64,000 nt of DNA from Rhynchosporium graminicola (taxonomy: Eukaryota > Ascomycota > Leotiomycetes > Helotiales > Ploettnerulaceae). Below, piece after piece: positions 35,773 through 48,206 of the stretch (positions within the stretch are counted from its first letter, which is position 1; each line of letters starts with the position of its first letter). Under the pieces are notes generated by a model that saw nothing but the letters and a program-made list of their open reading frames with translations, was not told where the DNA came from and did no database searches. The stretch covers positions 3,012,578 through 3,076,577 of the forward strand of contig FJUW01000004.1 of NCBI GenBank assembly GCA_900074885.1. Direction: 5' to 3'. A program made the position numbers and the translations under genes.

Positions 35773-37336
35773 TTAAATCTATCATAATGCACACTTGTCG
35801 GTACGACTGACTTTGGACGTCTTGCGCCCTGTAGGGATGTATGATACTTTGTCAATGATATTTATGACCCTACGACTAAGACCATCACATCGGGCTTTCA
35901 AAATTCCACACAGATGATGGCATGGCTAAAGAAAGGGGTGAACCTGCGCCACGTTCAGTCTTGATTTAACATGACTAATATATGCTCGTTGTTTATGACA
36001 GCAGCTTAGATCACACGAAAGCCTCGCTAGCCAGAGGGTAGCCGTGCTCTATCGTTCGCCCTAGGCGAGATCTTAGGTTGTTCAAGAGGTCTTGCCAGAG
36101 TCTCGAGTCCGTAACTGTAATGGCTTGCTCAGACGCATCTCTCAAGAGACTAGAGTGAACGGGCAGTATGTTGAGGAAATCAGTGATGGATGGCAAGATC
36201 GCAGGGAGATCTGGGCTTCAGGACGCTCTACAGGATACGCTTATGCATTGGGGTCAAGACATCGGGCGTGAGTGGCACTGCGAGCATGTATGCATAGGAT
36301 TCGAAGCTGTCTCTTTGAGCGTATTTGGTTCATTCGTGGACGAACGGCCAATAGAGCGCGATGGAGGATTGTTCTTGGATAGGCGGGATATGTATAGAGA
36401 CTCAGATAATCATTAGTACTAGATAGGTATTTCTCATGGTGCTTGAGGATTGTGACGGCAGCAAAAGTTGAAGAATCTAATATTGATGGGCGAATGTAGC
36501 TAGACAAGCTGTCTCGGGCGAATGAAAAGCATCAAATGTTCCCAAGATTTTGAAATATTACTTGATTCCATGTCCTATAATATCGTTCTGAGTTCGAATG
36601 TTAGCTACAGGAAATTGCGTGAAGTCGCACAGCGCAGCCAATCAAAGACTTGATGACTTAAGCTAGACAGATAGTCAGGAATATTCTGGTCTGGCCGAAG
36701 ACAATTTTGCCAGGCCTTGTCCAAGCTTTGAAGTCTGGACACACATATAAAAAGTTTAGAAAGCCGAATCATGCCGCGACCTTACTTTCAGTCTTAACCC
36801 GAGATTTGATCCTTGAATGCTCACGGACATGCCAATTTATTCAGATCAAAAATCTCATAATCCTTGACCAATGCTGCTATTAGTGCCAAGCGAAGCTTCT
36901 TGATTGATCTCTCCGCCGCCGCAGTGCTCCAATTTATAACGGTCAAACTTGGTAATAAAGCACTCAAGTCTTCTTTCGCTTCTAAGCAGTCACACGCCCT
37001 TGAACCAAGCACTTCTCACTGGAAAGAAAAAGAAAAAACCAATCATATCACGATATCGCATGTGACGCCCAATTTCCAGCGTCTGCTTGGCCTCTGTTTT
37101 CATTCGCTAAAGACGGCTAGTTAGCGTATGACGATATCGCAAGTGTTCTCGCACCATTTCCTCTCGCTACGATTCACTGTTTATCTATTTAACCTGCAGG
37201 CCAAGGATTCCAAGCGTGCTTCTTGGAAACAAGATGTATATCAGCTAATATAAGTCAACAAATTTTCTTCCTCTGCACATTTTGGTCCCGATAAATTATT
37301 AGTTCAATTGACAGCGGGAGCGAGAAGAACGGAAAG
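35773..37336. other. Intergenic, promoter side of the permease gene
   Basis: No supported gene. Open frames of 60-90 codons on both strands overlap each other and lack family features. Confidence 0.45.
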
Positions 37337-38992
37337 ATGTCGGATCTAGAGCAGAAGAACGAATATGACGAGCAGGTGCATAGACATCATGCTCCTCAGG
37401 AAACCGATCCCAAGAGCGGAGTCAAGCGAGCTCTTAAAACTCGACATCTGAGCATGATGGCTCTTGCGGGAATCATCGGACCGGGTCTTCTAGTCGGGTC
37501 AGGAGGTGCGCTTGCAAGCGGAGGACCAGCTTCTCTGTTGATCGGGTTCGGGGTCATTGGCATAATCGCCTTCAGTATCATGCAATCGCTTGGAGAACTC
37601 GCCACCCTATATCCAAGTGGAGGAGCTTTTACAACACTAGCTGATCGTTTTGTTGATAAGGCTTTTGGGGTTGCTGTTGGGTGGAACTACTTCATTATCT
37701 GGGCTGCTGTCCTGGCGAACGAGTATAATACTATTTCGGCGATTTTTGTGTTCTGGAGCGATAAAGTGCCGTTGTGGGGGTACTTCTTAATCTTCTGGTT
37801 TTTCTTCTTGGCTTTCCAGCTTTTGGGTGTCGCGGTGTTTGGAGAAGCTGAGTTTTGGCTAGCGTAATGTATCCTTCCCAGGAATACGACTGAAGAATTA
37901 ACAGTTTGCAAACTTCTGAAACTCACGGGACTGGTCGCGTACTTCTTCTTTTCGATCATCTATGCTGCCGGTGGACTCAAAGGCCAAAATGAGCCATTGG
38001 GATTCAGGTATTGGCACGATCCTGGCGTTTTCGCTGACGGGTTCCGAGGAGTTGCCAAAGTTTTCGTCTTTTGCTCAACTTTCTACGCTGGAGTTGAATC
38101 CGTCGCCGTTGCTGCTACCGAGACCAGAAACCCAAGACGTGCCGTACCACTGGCCATCCGTCAAGTTTTTTGGCGCATAATTTTCATCTACATGGGATCT
38201 GCGTTCTTCTTCGGATTGACATGTCCAGCAAATGCCGTCGGGCTGATTAAAGGTGGCAGCAAAGCCCTCAAGTCACCAATGACGATCGCTATCCAGACTG
38301 CTGGCTGGGAAGGAGGTGTACATCTGATTAACGCCTTCATCTTTGTGACTTGTCTCTCTGCAGTCAATAGCTCCATCTACATCGGATCTCGAACCGTTCT
38401 TTTCATGGCTCAAGAAGGCAAAGCTCCGAAGTTCCTGGGCTTCACTGACAAACGAGGAGTGCCGATTTACGCTATTGTTTTCATAAACTTGTTCGGTGCG
38501 TTGTCTATGATGAACATCAGTACCGGCGCAGGAGCTGCATACGGCTACATAGTCAATTTAAGCGGAGTCTCGACTTTCCTTGTTTGGGGAGCCATCTCTT
38601 TCATCCACATCCGCTTCCGTCGGGCTTGGGTTCTTCAAGGTCGGTCCATCGATACATTACCGTTCAAGTCGTTTCTCTATCCACACAACGCCTATTTCGG
38701 TCTTTTTGCCAATATCTTCCTTGCTTTTGTGCAGGGATGGACCACATTATCTCCGTTCAATGCTGGGAACTTTGTGGATGCATATATCCTGCTTCCGCTC
38801 TTCCCACTCATTTACTTTGTTTATAAGTTTGTTTACAAGACGAGGTACTGGAATCTCAATGATATTGATTTGGATTCCGGAAGGAGGGAAGATTTGGATG
38901 CACAGACTGAGGCAGAGTATCTTTCGACGTCGGATGAGGTACGGGAGGGAGCGGAGCAGCCATTTTGGAAGAGGTTGGCTAAGAACTTCTAG
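37337..38992 (+). pseudogene. Amino-acid permease (APC superfamily), frame broken at the intron
   Basis: The N-terminal part (37337-37863, 175 codons plus two bases) has the YAT-family signature GIIGPGLLVGSGGALASGGP and the first membrane helices up to AVFGEAEFWLA. The second part (37905-38992) restarts in the conserved continuation (KLLKLTGLVAYFFFSIIYAAGG) and carries the remaining helices to RLAKNF. The only usable splice pair, GTAATG at 37864 and ACAG ending at 37904, makes a 41-nt intron and joins phase 2 to phase 1, leaving the total one base out. Homologs usually have one or two more residues (for example L-C) at this point, so a 2-nt loss at TTTG-CAAAC is the simplest reading. It would import amino acids at the plasma membrane if intact. 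A sequencing error or undetected splice form remains possible. Confidence 0.7.
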
Positions 38993-39398
38993 CGAGCTGC
39001 AGAACTGATGTCACTAGAAGAAATGATGTCAATATTTTGAAACTGTGTTCATGCAGTAACAACTATAAGACTTCTCCCTACATCATCAATAAGTATGCGC
39101 GGCCTGTACTCGGTTGAAGAGGAGAATTCTAAATCGCCATTTCCTGTTCGCCAAAGACGAATTTGCCCAGCCTCGAGTCTGTATCATGAAATGGACATTA
39201 GTTGAGTTGAGCACTTCTCAGGGCGAACTAAATCCTTGGTCGTACGCCCATCATGAATCTAGGACTCACAAAATGCAACCAAATGGCATTCTTACAAGCA
39301 CTCCGTTGACTCCCAAGATATTCAACGCCTATCCTTGCACACCCTCAACACCCAGCCCAATCCCTGGATGCTCTCAAGCCTACCCCGAACCCATTTCC
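38993..39398. other. Intergenic between convergent genes
   Basis: No gene. This holds the 3' flanks of the permease (plus strand) and VPS34 (minus strand). Confidence 0.6.
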
Positions 39399-42330
39399 TC
39401 ACGCCCTAAAATGCTGCACAAACCCATGTAATCTATCAATAACCACCGGAAAAATCGCATTCGAGCTATCCTCGATCAGCGTATCAAAATGCCTAATCGC
39501 CTCTTCTTCGCTATATTCCAAATGAAACCTCTCCTTGACCTTCAGCACCACTTTATCCGGTTCAATTTTAATATCCGGGATATTAGCATCGACCATCAAA
39601 CTGAAAAGATTGAGAATCAGATTGCTTGACTTCCGCAGCGTGGTGTAAGCCGTGAAACAGTATTGTTTGAACTGACGGTAATGCTCTGAAGAGGCGCCTC
39701 CCATACCGTCGACCATCTCTTTGCAGAGTTTCATGGCTGGCGCGAAAGGTTTCGGGTCTCGGCCGAGAATGAATCCAAAATCGGCGTGGAAGAAATGGCC
39801 ATCTGGTGCCAGGAGCAGGTTATCAAGATGGCGATCTCCGACGCCAAGGAGGTAAGTGATGACGCAGTAGCCGGCGCAAGATTTGATGAAGATATCAAGA
39901 GCTTCTTTGCGTACACCTAGAGGCGCTTTATCGTCTGGATTGTTAGATTTGAGGTAGGCTAAGACGGTATTGCCTCTGTACTTGTTGACTATACTTTGTA
40001 GACTCATTGAGGGCACGAATTGGACTGCGCCGGCGGTGGCGCCTGTTGCGAGGATTTTGTAAGGCGAGAGTTTGAGGTCAAGATTCTCTTTTTGTAAGAG
40101 TTGGTCCATGAGTGTGATGATTTGGACGATTAGTTGATCTTGTCGAAGGTCATCTCCAGTTTTGAAGATAATTTGATATTTTTGCTTTGACAGCGTTTTG
40201 AATGACAACATCACTGGAAATAGGGAGGATTTGAAGACAAGTGTGTCAGCAGGATCAACTCCGGTGATCAAGATGGACGGATCCAAGGGCAATGGTAGAG
40301 GCGGGTCAATTGTGATAATTTCGTTCTTCGGGTCCGCCAAGAAGGTCTTAACACGCTCTGTCTTCTTTGGTATCGCTTCACGAGAGACCTTGATATCCAT
40401 TGAGATTTTGGACAGTACCGTGATAAGCTCGGCCTGTCGCAGAAGTGTCTTGCGTACCTCTTTTCCTTCCGGAATCTTGACCAGCTCCATCATGAAATCA
40501 TATTCGACTTTGGCAAAGAGTTTTCGATATGATGCTGCCTGATCCTCACTTTTGTCGTCGCACTCTACCATGAGATACCAATGAAAGTAGTTTCCAAGCA
40601 AAAAATTATTCGTGGCACGAGATATGAGGAATTTGGCCAACGAAGAATCCTGAGTGGCGTCCTTGTTGGAGTCTGGAGAAATACGTTCGAACTTCAGTGC
40701 TTGTACTAGCTGTAAGAGGTAGAGCAGAAGTTCGTCATCGTCGGCTTTCCGAAGACGATCCACGGCATATGTTCTGACTGCTGAATTATCAAAAGTAGGT
40801 CCGAGGAGTTCCAGAGCATCATCGACATCGACTTCCGTCCATTTAGCTAGTATCTGCACTGCCTGTCTTGATTCGCTCTGGTCGTGCCAATTTACAGATT
40901 TCACGAATTTGGTCAACGCTCTCTTGTCCCGAGTTAGATGGTGTCTGAACTTCCATACTAGATCTTTCTCTTCCGGGGATAGCATATGTGTTGGTGAGTA
41001 AGCCATTATACCATTCAGCTCGTCTCTGACCTTTGCGTTCGGCTTCAGATCTCTGTCCAAGACGCCCGTCCTATGGCTTCTCACAAGGCGTCTATGTTTG
41101 CTTTCTGCAGGATTGTCCCTCGCTCCAATTTCGGGATCGTAGACACGGACAAGGCGGCCTCCAAAACCATGATCATCGTTGTCTCCAAGCCCGTTAATGC
41201 CTGGACCATATTGAACCTCGGGAGGTGGCTTCAAGATAATGTTGGACTGTGATGAAGAGAGATGCTGGAGCGAAGATATAGGTGGCGGTGGGTATTCATG
41301 ATCCGCAAAGACAATCGGGAAATCGAAACGTGGTAACTCAACGAACAGAGTAAATCGTTCATCGCCAGCCGGATCCTCGTCTGATTCCTGCTCGCTGTTT
41401 GATTGCTTCTCACTCGTTCCATCCAAAGTCAAAATCGTACTGTGGTTCCGTGTTCGTCTCCTTTGCAGTGCTTTTATAGATGTACTTGAGGCTTGCAGAC
41501 CTCGCTTCTCAAGCCCTCGGAACACTAACTGGTCAAGCCATTCCACCCGAGGAATCTCCCCCATTTCGTGCTTCTTGAACAGTTTCTCCAATCGATCTAG
41601 TTCCTCCCTCTCTTTGTCTACCGCTTTCATATTTCCCTTTCTTTTGGCTCCATGCCTTCGACCTTTTGGAAGAACAGCAGGTGTCGAAGTCGAATCCAAA
41701 CCATCTGCAGCCTTGCGCCGATGGACATAACATTTCTGCCGTCCTTTCTGAAGCTGATTCTCGTTATCAAATAGAGAGAGTGTAGTACCCCCAAACGGTA
41801 TAAAATGGCCTTGTGCGTCTTCGCCTCCGGCAGGTGAAAGATCCCATAGTGTAATCGCAAGTTGTGAGCTTAAGGGTAAAGTTGAGTAGTTGATCGGTAA
41901 TGTAAGCCATTCGTTCCATCTTGGCAGAAAGTTAGCATTGCAGACATCCTGTAGGATGCACCCTAAGACTCCATACGCCACTTACTTCCTCTCGTTTCGA
42001 AAAGGCTTGTAGGCAGTCTGGACGGGAACTGTCAATGGCTTCGAATCTGCCCATAGTTGTATAGTAACATAGAGATCGGAGTGAGGGCTGGTAAGGTTAG
42101 CTCTGATGGGATATAGATTGTCTAATCAACCCACCTCAAGTTCGAGCCAACATGTCTCAGGTCTGGTCTTTTGATAAGTGTAGAAAAAGGTATTGCCGTT
42201 TGTTCTCCCTCAAGGCTGACACTAAGAAGACATTAACATAGCACTTCTGGATGACAATCACAATGACTAACATTCTGATATTGACGGGAATATCAATCGT
42301 TTCGGAGCTGGCAAATGAAAAAGGCTCCAT
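39399..42330 (-). CDS. VPS34: Phosphatidylinositol 3-kinase Vps34
   Basis: Four exons, 42330-42272, 42221-42135, 42087-41986 and 41919-39399, give 922 residues, the usual length for fungal Vps34. The C2 region starts MEPFSFASSETIDIPV and includes SDLYVTIQLWADSKPL and WNEWLTLPINYSTLPLSSQL. The helical (PIK) domain begins near residue 390 (SPEEKDLVWKFRHHLTRDKR). The kinase domain has FKTGDDLRQDQL, the catalytic loop GVGDRHLDN (about residue 770) and the activation-loop start HADFGFILG (about 793), and the enzyme ends with the membrane-binding helix DRLHGFVQHFRA. It makes PI3P on endosomes and autophagosomes in complex with Vps15 and Atg6/Vps30. It is divergent from NSE4 across a 456-nt shared promoter. 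Confidence 0.96.
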
Positions 42331-42786
42331 GTTACATCTTCCGCAAAAACGGTGGTTGAGCTGTATGTTCTACAATTCACGAAATAAGCTGAAGCTATCA
42401 CAAGCATCAGGCCAGCCTGCTTGCATGGGCTCAGAGTGCAAGGCTGAGGCTTAAAGCAGCACTCAATGAACGCCTACCCGCCCTGTCCACCGCGCCGTCA
42501 CGATTTACACCAAAATATTCCATGCCCGACGCGACTTGACTGGGATCTTCTACTGTTCATCGCATCTCCTCGAACTCTGCGAAATAGTCGTAATTTCAAC
42601 CTTCACTTTCTGTAGACTATCACGCCCAAATAACTCACTTTTATTGCAAGCTACTTCCGCGACCACTATTCCCTTTCATCACGACTGCGCAGGCCTTTGC
42701 GCGCAATTAAATAAACCCCACCTCCAGGCAGCGTCACGTCCCAGTGCTGGGGCCGCGTCAAACTCCATTCCTCCGCCAATTTTGCG
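42331..42786. promoter_or_regulatory. Divergent promoter of VPS34 and NSE4
   Basis: 456 nt separate the start codons of the leftward VPS34 and the rightward NSE4. No TATA box is evident on either side. The NSE4 leader is CA- and CT-rich. Confidence 0.6.
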
Positions 42787-44275
42787 ATGCCGCGCACAGC
42801 GAAGATGTCCGAATCTCCAGCTCCATTCCACGACGATCTATATGGCGCATCCCCTCCCCCATCGAATCAACATCGCGGTACCAACAATGCTCTCCACGGG
42901 GAGTCTCCATCGCCGCCGACTTCAGTCTCATCAGATAAGGAGAATCGATCCTCTCGACCAGTTGTGAACAAAGGAAAGGGTCGCGCGCCGATGGGTCCTC
43001 CATCAAGGGTAACTTCCGACAGCGATAGGAATAAAAGGAAGCGCGGCAATGAGGAGCCTTTGACAGATAGGAGTCATAGTAGGAGGAGGACGGTGGAGGT
43101 TGATGAAGATGAGGAGGATATTGGATATGATCCAGAACAGCCTCTTGATGTACGGCGTGAAATACGCGCGGGAATGAGGGAATCGACAAAGAATCTCTTG
43201 GAAAACCGGTCGGAATACCTCAAGCCCAACTCGACGGGTCTTAAAGATACTCTTATACAAGCCAATAACCTCTTTGCAAAAGTCAAACAGACAGCTGATG
43301 CTACGATCGACTCGCGCCTCCTAGGGCATGTAGCAGAATACGTGGACAAGAAAGCCGTGGCTTTGATCTCCGGTGACTCCTCCCAAGGAATCGACGTAGA
43401 CGAATTCGTCTCGAGACTCAAACAATTCATGCGACACGGACAAAATGCTGAAGAAGCACCTAGTAGTACACAGCGAGCACGTCAAGAAGAAGGTGAAGAC
43501 GACGGCGAACTACTAAACTGGGCACACCTCGGCCGCAACGCCTGTATAAAGCACAACTCGCGCCCCTCGGTCCCCGGCTTCCTTCTCGGTCCCCTCTCTT
43601 TAGAAAAACGCGCAAAGAGAATCATCGTCCGGCGAGCAGTACAGCGTCAAGCCGCCGCTGAAGAAACGCGTCCGGAGATCCTGGCGAAAGGCGATGTGCA
43701 CCGCGACGAAAACCAGAATCTCAGTGCGCTGAGTCAGATGATTCTCTCTACTTTCAGGAGCGCGCTAAGTGAAGCTCAGGAAGCTGTAGATGAGAATTTG
43801 AGGGAGGATATGACGAGTGAAGAGGAACAGGCGCTGATGGACCAATTTAACGTCGCGGATATTGCTGGAGCGAGTGGGATTTCGTATTTTAAGTTCGTGA
43901 TTAATCCTTACTCCTTCGGACAATCGGTCGAAAATATGTTCTATGTGAGCTTCTTGATACGAGATGGCGCTGTCGGAATCAGAACAGACGAAAGAGGTCT
44001 ACCGTATCTCAGTAAGTTGCGCTCCTTTCTATCTCGCTTACTCACATCCTCCTTCACATATTCCAGCCCAGCTCTAACATCATTCAGTCATCATCGACGA
44101 ATCCGATAAACTCGCAGCAGCAGACGGCGACCACCCAAAACATCAAGCAGTCCTCGCTCTCGATATGAAGACGTGGGAAGAGCTCATCGACGCCTTCGAG
44201 ATCGAAACGCCGATGATCAAGCATAGGAAAGAAATAGAGCATAGTAATATTGGGGCGAAAGGATGGTACGCCTAA
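42787..44275 (+). CDS. NSE4: Nse4, kleisin of the SMC5/6 complex
   Basis: Two exons, 42787-44011 and 44088-44275, encode 470 residues. The chosen acceptor is CATTCAG at 44087; an earlier AG at 44068 leads to a stop two codons on. The N-terminal 90 residues are disordered. The Nse4/EID N-terminal part follows (DVRREIRAGMRESTKNLLEN and LIQANNLFAKVKQTADATID), with SRLLGHVAEYVDKKAVALIS. The C-terminal Nse4_C domain has FKFVINPYSFGQSVENMFYV and FLIRDGAVGIR, then TWEELIDAFEIETPMIKHRK and a GAKGWYA end. Nse4 bridges Smc5 and Smc6 heads in the complex that handles DNA repair and recombination intermediates in the nucleus. The family identification is clear. Confidence 0.94.
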
Positions 44276-45065
44276 ACTCAGCTCAAGCTTCTCATTTTCA
44301 GAAAGACATTCAGTAGACAAGGATGGTCGATTCGCGAATCAGTATTACAGGCGTTCTTGGGGTGGGGGGCGTAAACTGGGTAGCAGCAATGCTTGATGCT
44401 TGCTCGCATTTTGGTTCTCTTCTACATCTTGAATCATGTCATAGGATCCGTTAGTGGGTGTGCGGGAAGACGTGTTGATCTGATACCCATCTTATGAAGT
44501 GGCGGCTTGCGTGTGAATGGGAGGAATAATTGGGTGGGAATATGTGCTATCCTAATCGGTGATCAAATTCCTTCATTGCCTTGAGATAAGGCAACAGGTC
44601 GAAAAATACATCTGCAACTGCCGGTACGATGCATTTTCTCCTTACAAAAGAGGGAGAGAATGGGATGAGAATATATCAAATATGATTGCTGCTTCAGCGG
44701 CTCGACCGAGATTTACAACTTACACTGCCTCGTTCTCTGAATACTGATGAATAAGTCTAGCCTGATGTGATGTTTAAGTGTGCATTGCAGGCTCATTAAT
44801 ACCTTGGGTAATTCCTCCAGTTGTACAAGAAGTGGTCGTGATTAATTCGAAGTAGTGATGAGCCAGCCATGCAAGTGAGATGTGTTTGTGCATTAGATAC
44901 CAGTATAAAGCGCTATCAGTGCGACGTTACGCACCGCACGCAGGTGTCAAGAGGTATCCTTTCAACTATGGAACATTTGAGACCCCCTAGAAATACACGT
45001 CTGGATCCCAATCCAACCCAGCCCATCATACCAGCCATCTAGAATCCATTCCTTCGACTAACAAT
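44276..45065. other. Intergenic between convergent genes
   Basis: No supported gene. A 62-codon frame at 44559 has no features of a real protein. Confidence 0.6.
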
Positions 45066-46252
45066 CTACAGCTTCAACATCTTCGCAATGTACGACTCAA
45101 TCAAAGGCTCATTCGGGAATGACAAATCCTCCAATTTCTGCGCATACGGAGTAGGAACCTCAGCACCGGTAATACGCTGAGCCGGAGCATCTAGGTAATC
45201 GAAAGCATATTCCATAGTGAGCGCCAGGATCTCAGCACCGACACCGAAAGCTGGGAAACCAGACTCAACGCAAAGGAGGCGATGGGTCTTCTTGACGGAC
45301 TTAACGATAGATTCGATATCAAGGGGCTTGATGGAGCGAAGATTGATGACTTCGCAATCAACGCCGTACTTCTTCTTGATGTTCTCGGCGGCGATCATGG
45401 ATTGGCCAACACAGCGGGACAGCGAGACAATGGTGAGATCCTTTCCGGAGCGCTCGATCTTGGCTTTGCCGAAGGGGATTACGAAGTCGTCTTTCTGGGC
45501 AGCTTCGCTCATAGGGAAAGATTGGCCGTATAAGAGCTCGTTTTCCAATACGCAGACTGGGTTGGGGTCACGGATGGCAGCCTTTAGTAATCCCTTTGCG
45601 TCTTCGGCACTCCATGGCGAGACGACCTTGAGACCAGGTATGCTTCCGTACCAGGCCGAATAATCTTGTGAATGTTGTGCTGCGACACCGGAAGCGAAGC
45701 CGTTGGGACCACGGAACGTGATGTTACAGGGTTGGATACCGCCGGACATGTAGTGGGTTTTCGCGGCCGAGTTGACGATTTGATCGATTGCTTGCATGGC
45801 GAAGTTGAAGGTCATGAACTCGCACTGTATCCACTCGTTAAATAATGCTCAATTCGAATTCGCCGAAGGCAAATACTTACGACAGGATGTAAACCAGCCA
45901 ACGCAGCACCAATTGTCAAACCGGCAAATCCAGACTCGGTGATAGGACTGTCGATGACTCTCTTATCTCCAAACCTATCCAATAATCCCTTGGTGACTTT
46001 GTATGCGCCATTGTACTGAGCGACCTCCTCTCCGAGAATAAAGACCTTTGGGTTCAGTTCCAGCTCCTCTGCTAAAGCTTCATTCAAAGCATCTCGGACT
46101 GTGTATTCCTTCACGCCACTCTCCTTTGCGTATCCTCTGCTCTGCACAATTGCTGGAACTCTTGGAAATGACTGGAATGCACTTCGGGCATTTACTGGTC
46201 TGGCGGATGAAGACGAAATGAGCCGAGAAGCTGGGCGCAAGAGTCGAGACAT
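45066..46252 (-). CDS. PDB1: Pyruvate dehydrogenase E1 component subunit beta
   Basis: Two exons, 46252-45881 and 45824-45066, with a 56-nt intron (GTAAGT..TACAG, phase 0), encode 376 residues. The first 40 residues are Arg/Ser-rich, a typical mitochondrial presequence, followed by the mature start around [21 protein letters not shown]1-beta markers are present: [60 protein letters not shown] and, near the C-terminus, [19 protein letters not shown]. With E1-alpha it decarboxylates pyruvate using thiamine diphosphate in the mitochondrial matrix, feeding acetyl-CoA to the TCA cycle. The next gene on the same strand, ATG3, ends 770 nt upstream. Confidence 0.96.
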
Positions 46253-47021
46253 CTTGTGATATGGCCGCAGCTAGAAATAGAGAATGAGAGGGAGGAATTG
46301 ATGTCGTGGAGGATGGTTGAGGTTGGCTTTCGTGAAATTAATCTGCTGGTTGAGAGACCTCGCGGCCAAAATGATGGGAGATCTAACCGTCTCGAGACAA
46401 GCGTCGGACCCACTTTTGACATTTCTAGGCTTCGAGGACCTGGACTATTAAATCCATTAGATATGATATGAATAGGATGACAATAGATAGGTCAATGTTC
46501 TATGATGTCGTCCAGACTTTAAAACTCCCTTGTGACTCTGATTACGCTTCAAAGGAGACTTGTCATTGTTTAGAAAAGCTGACATTAATTCACCGAACAG
46601 TAGAAGCTAAGCCAGCCTGCTGGTAGAGATACCTACCTACTTTTAGACCAGGCACGATTGGCGACTGGCATCGATGCAATAGCGCGAGGTCTTCCCTGCT
46701 CGATGCTCAGTTCTTCCTACCACTGACTTTCCCACCATAAAGCATCGGTAGGTACACAGACCGGATCAATAGAAACGCAGATTTTTACGGGCAAGATCTC
46801 CAGTAAATTCAGGGCTTAGGAATTTTTCTTCGTCTTTTTACTTCCATGCAATTACCGTTCATCGTGCGTTCGTCAATTTCCTAACCATGATATCTATGGC
46901 CTGATCGTATGTCTTCGTGACCTTTCCAAACACCAAACGCCCAAGCACCAACCAGAAGTAGCTCAACAGCTTACTTCATAGCTCAAACTGCCACCGGAAT
47001 CTCCTAGGCAACCCAGCTTGC
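46253..47021. other. Intergenic, promoter of PDB1
   Basis: No supported gene. This is the likely promoter of PDB1 and the 3' flank of ATG3. Confidence 0.6.
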
Positions 47022-48206
47022 TTAGACTCCCATAGTGAAATCATGCTCGATGCCCGGAGTGACACTTGCCATGAACTATTTCCGATCAGCTTGAAATATC
47101 CAGGATTACGGAACAACATACCTTCAAGAACACAACCAAATATTGATCGACTCTAATAGCAACCTCCTCATCCGGAGCTTCGGCGTCATGTTGCAGGACC
47201 TCCCACTCATCATTTCCGTTTCCACCAGCCTTAGCTCCCTCCAATATAGCCTTCTTATCCTCAGGCTTGATACTGGTCTTCGAAAAGTCATCAACCAAAC
47301 CCTCCATGCCAGCATCCTTGGCTCCAGGTAATATCTTTCCTGCCTTCAGCTTCTCCCGACGGATCTTAAGAGCTGCATCTGCACGATCCAGCAATGTCTT
47401 CATCACACTGGCGTGTTTACATGGGTGGACAGAGGCCATCTTAATGTTGTTGCTGAAATATGGGAAGTCCTCGAGGGTAACAGTCTTATCTTTGTAATCA
47501 CCAACGATATCCTCCATCATCAATTGTGGGGGTAGAGGTTGGGAATTGGCAAGATAGCCGGAGAGGTATAACCGTGGAGTGCGGTAATAGGGCGTGTATG
47601 CGATGTAGAGTGTGTAGGTTCTACGCGATCTATGATTGCATCAGTACAATTTGGGGATTTGCTGGATGCCACCCACGAGTCTGCTCCGTCAGCCTTAGGA
47701 TCCCGAATAATAGCTTCCTCGTCATCTTCCTCATCCTCCATATCCGGTATGTCATCCTCATCCTCCTCTCTCTCACCCATATTACCACTTTCATCCACAG
47801 TTCTCACATCTCTAGCTCTAGCCTCCTGACTCGCAGCCAACCCTCCAGTTCTCAACCAGCCATCTTCATCATCACCTGCGAAATGTCCGCCTTTTGCTTT
47901 GAAATCTTCTCCATCGCCCACCATCGTCTCGTCCTGGCCCGCATCGCCGGCAAAGTTATCGTCGAGTCTGCGATGACATGGCACGCCTCGAGTCACAAGG
48001 AACTGCTTGCCGGCAGGCAGATATGATGCCCGCTTGGATTCAGGTGAGGCGTCGGCCCAGGACCAGGTTGGGAACTTGTAGACGAGGTAGTCGCCGGCAG
48101 CGACGAACTCTTCTGGTGTAATCTGACCATTCTGCCGGAAGGTTGAAGTGTGAGAGACTGGGGCCCATTCACGGACTCGGTCGAGGGTGCTGTGGATGAA
48201 GTTCAT
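47022..48206 (-). CDS. ATG3: Autophagy E2-like conjugating enzyme Atg3
   Basis: Three exons, 48206-47677, 47629-47122 and 47075-47022, encode 363 residues. The protein starts [20 protein letters not shown], with the N-terminal amphipathic helix, then [21 protein letters not shown] long acidic loop follows ([18 protein letters not shown]), as in fungal Atg3. After the first intron (donor GTGGGT) comes [20 protein letters not shown]. The catalytic cysteine lies in [10 protein letters not shown] (Cys247). The C-terminal end, [17 protein letters not shown], comes only from the short third exon. Atg3 transfers Atg8 to phosphatidylethanolamine at the phagophore, with Atg7 as E1. The model restores a complete family profile with correct phases throughout. 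Confidence 0.95.

Noticed and set aside
36011..36507. Minus-strand frames of 61 and 88 codons as exons of one gene
   Set aside because: No consistent splice join and no recognisable motif.
37864..37904. U12-type intron in the permease, because GTATCCTT matches the minor-spliceosome donor
   Set aside because: That donor lies after an in-frame TAA, no convincing branch-point match was seen, and I know of no reason to expect U12 introns in this group.
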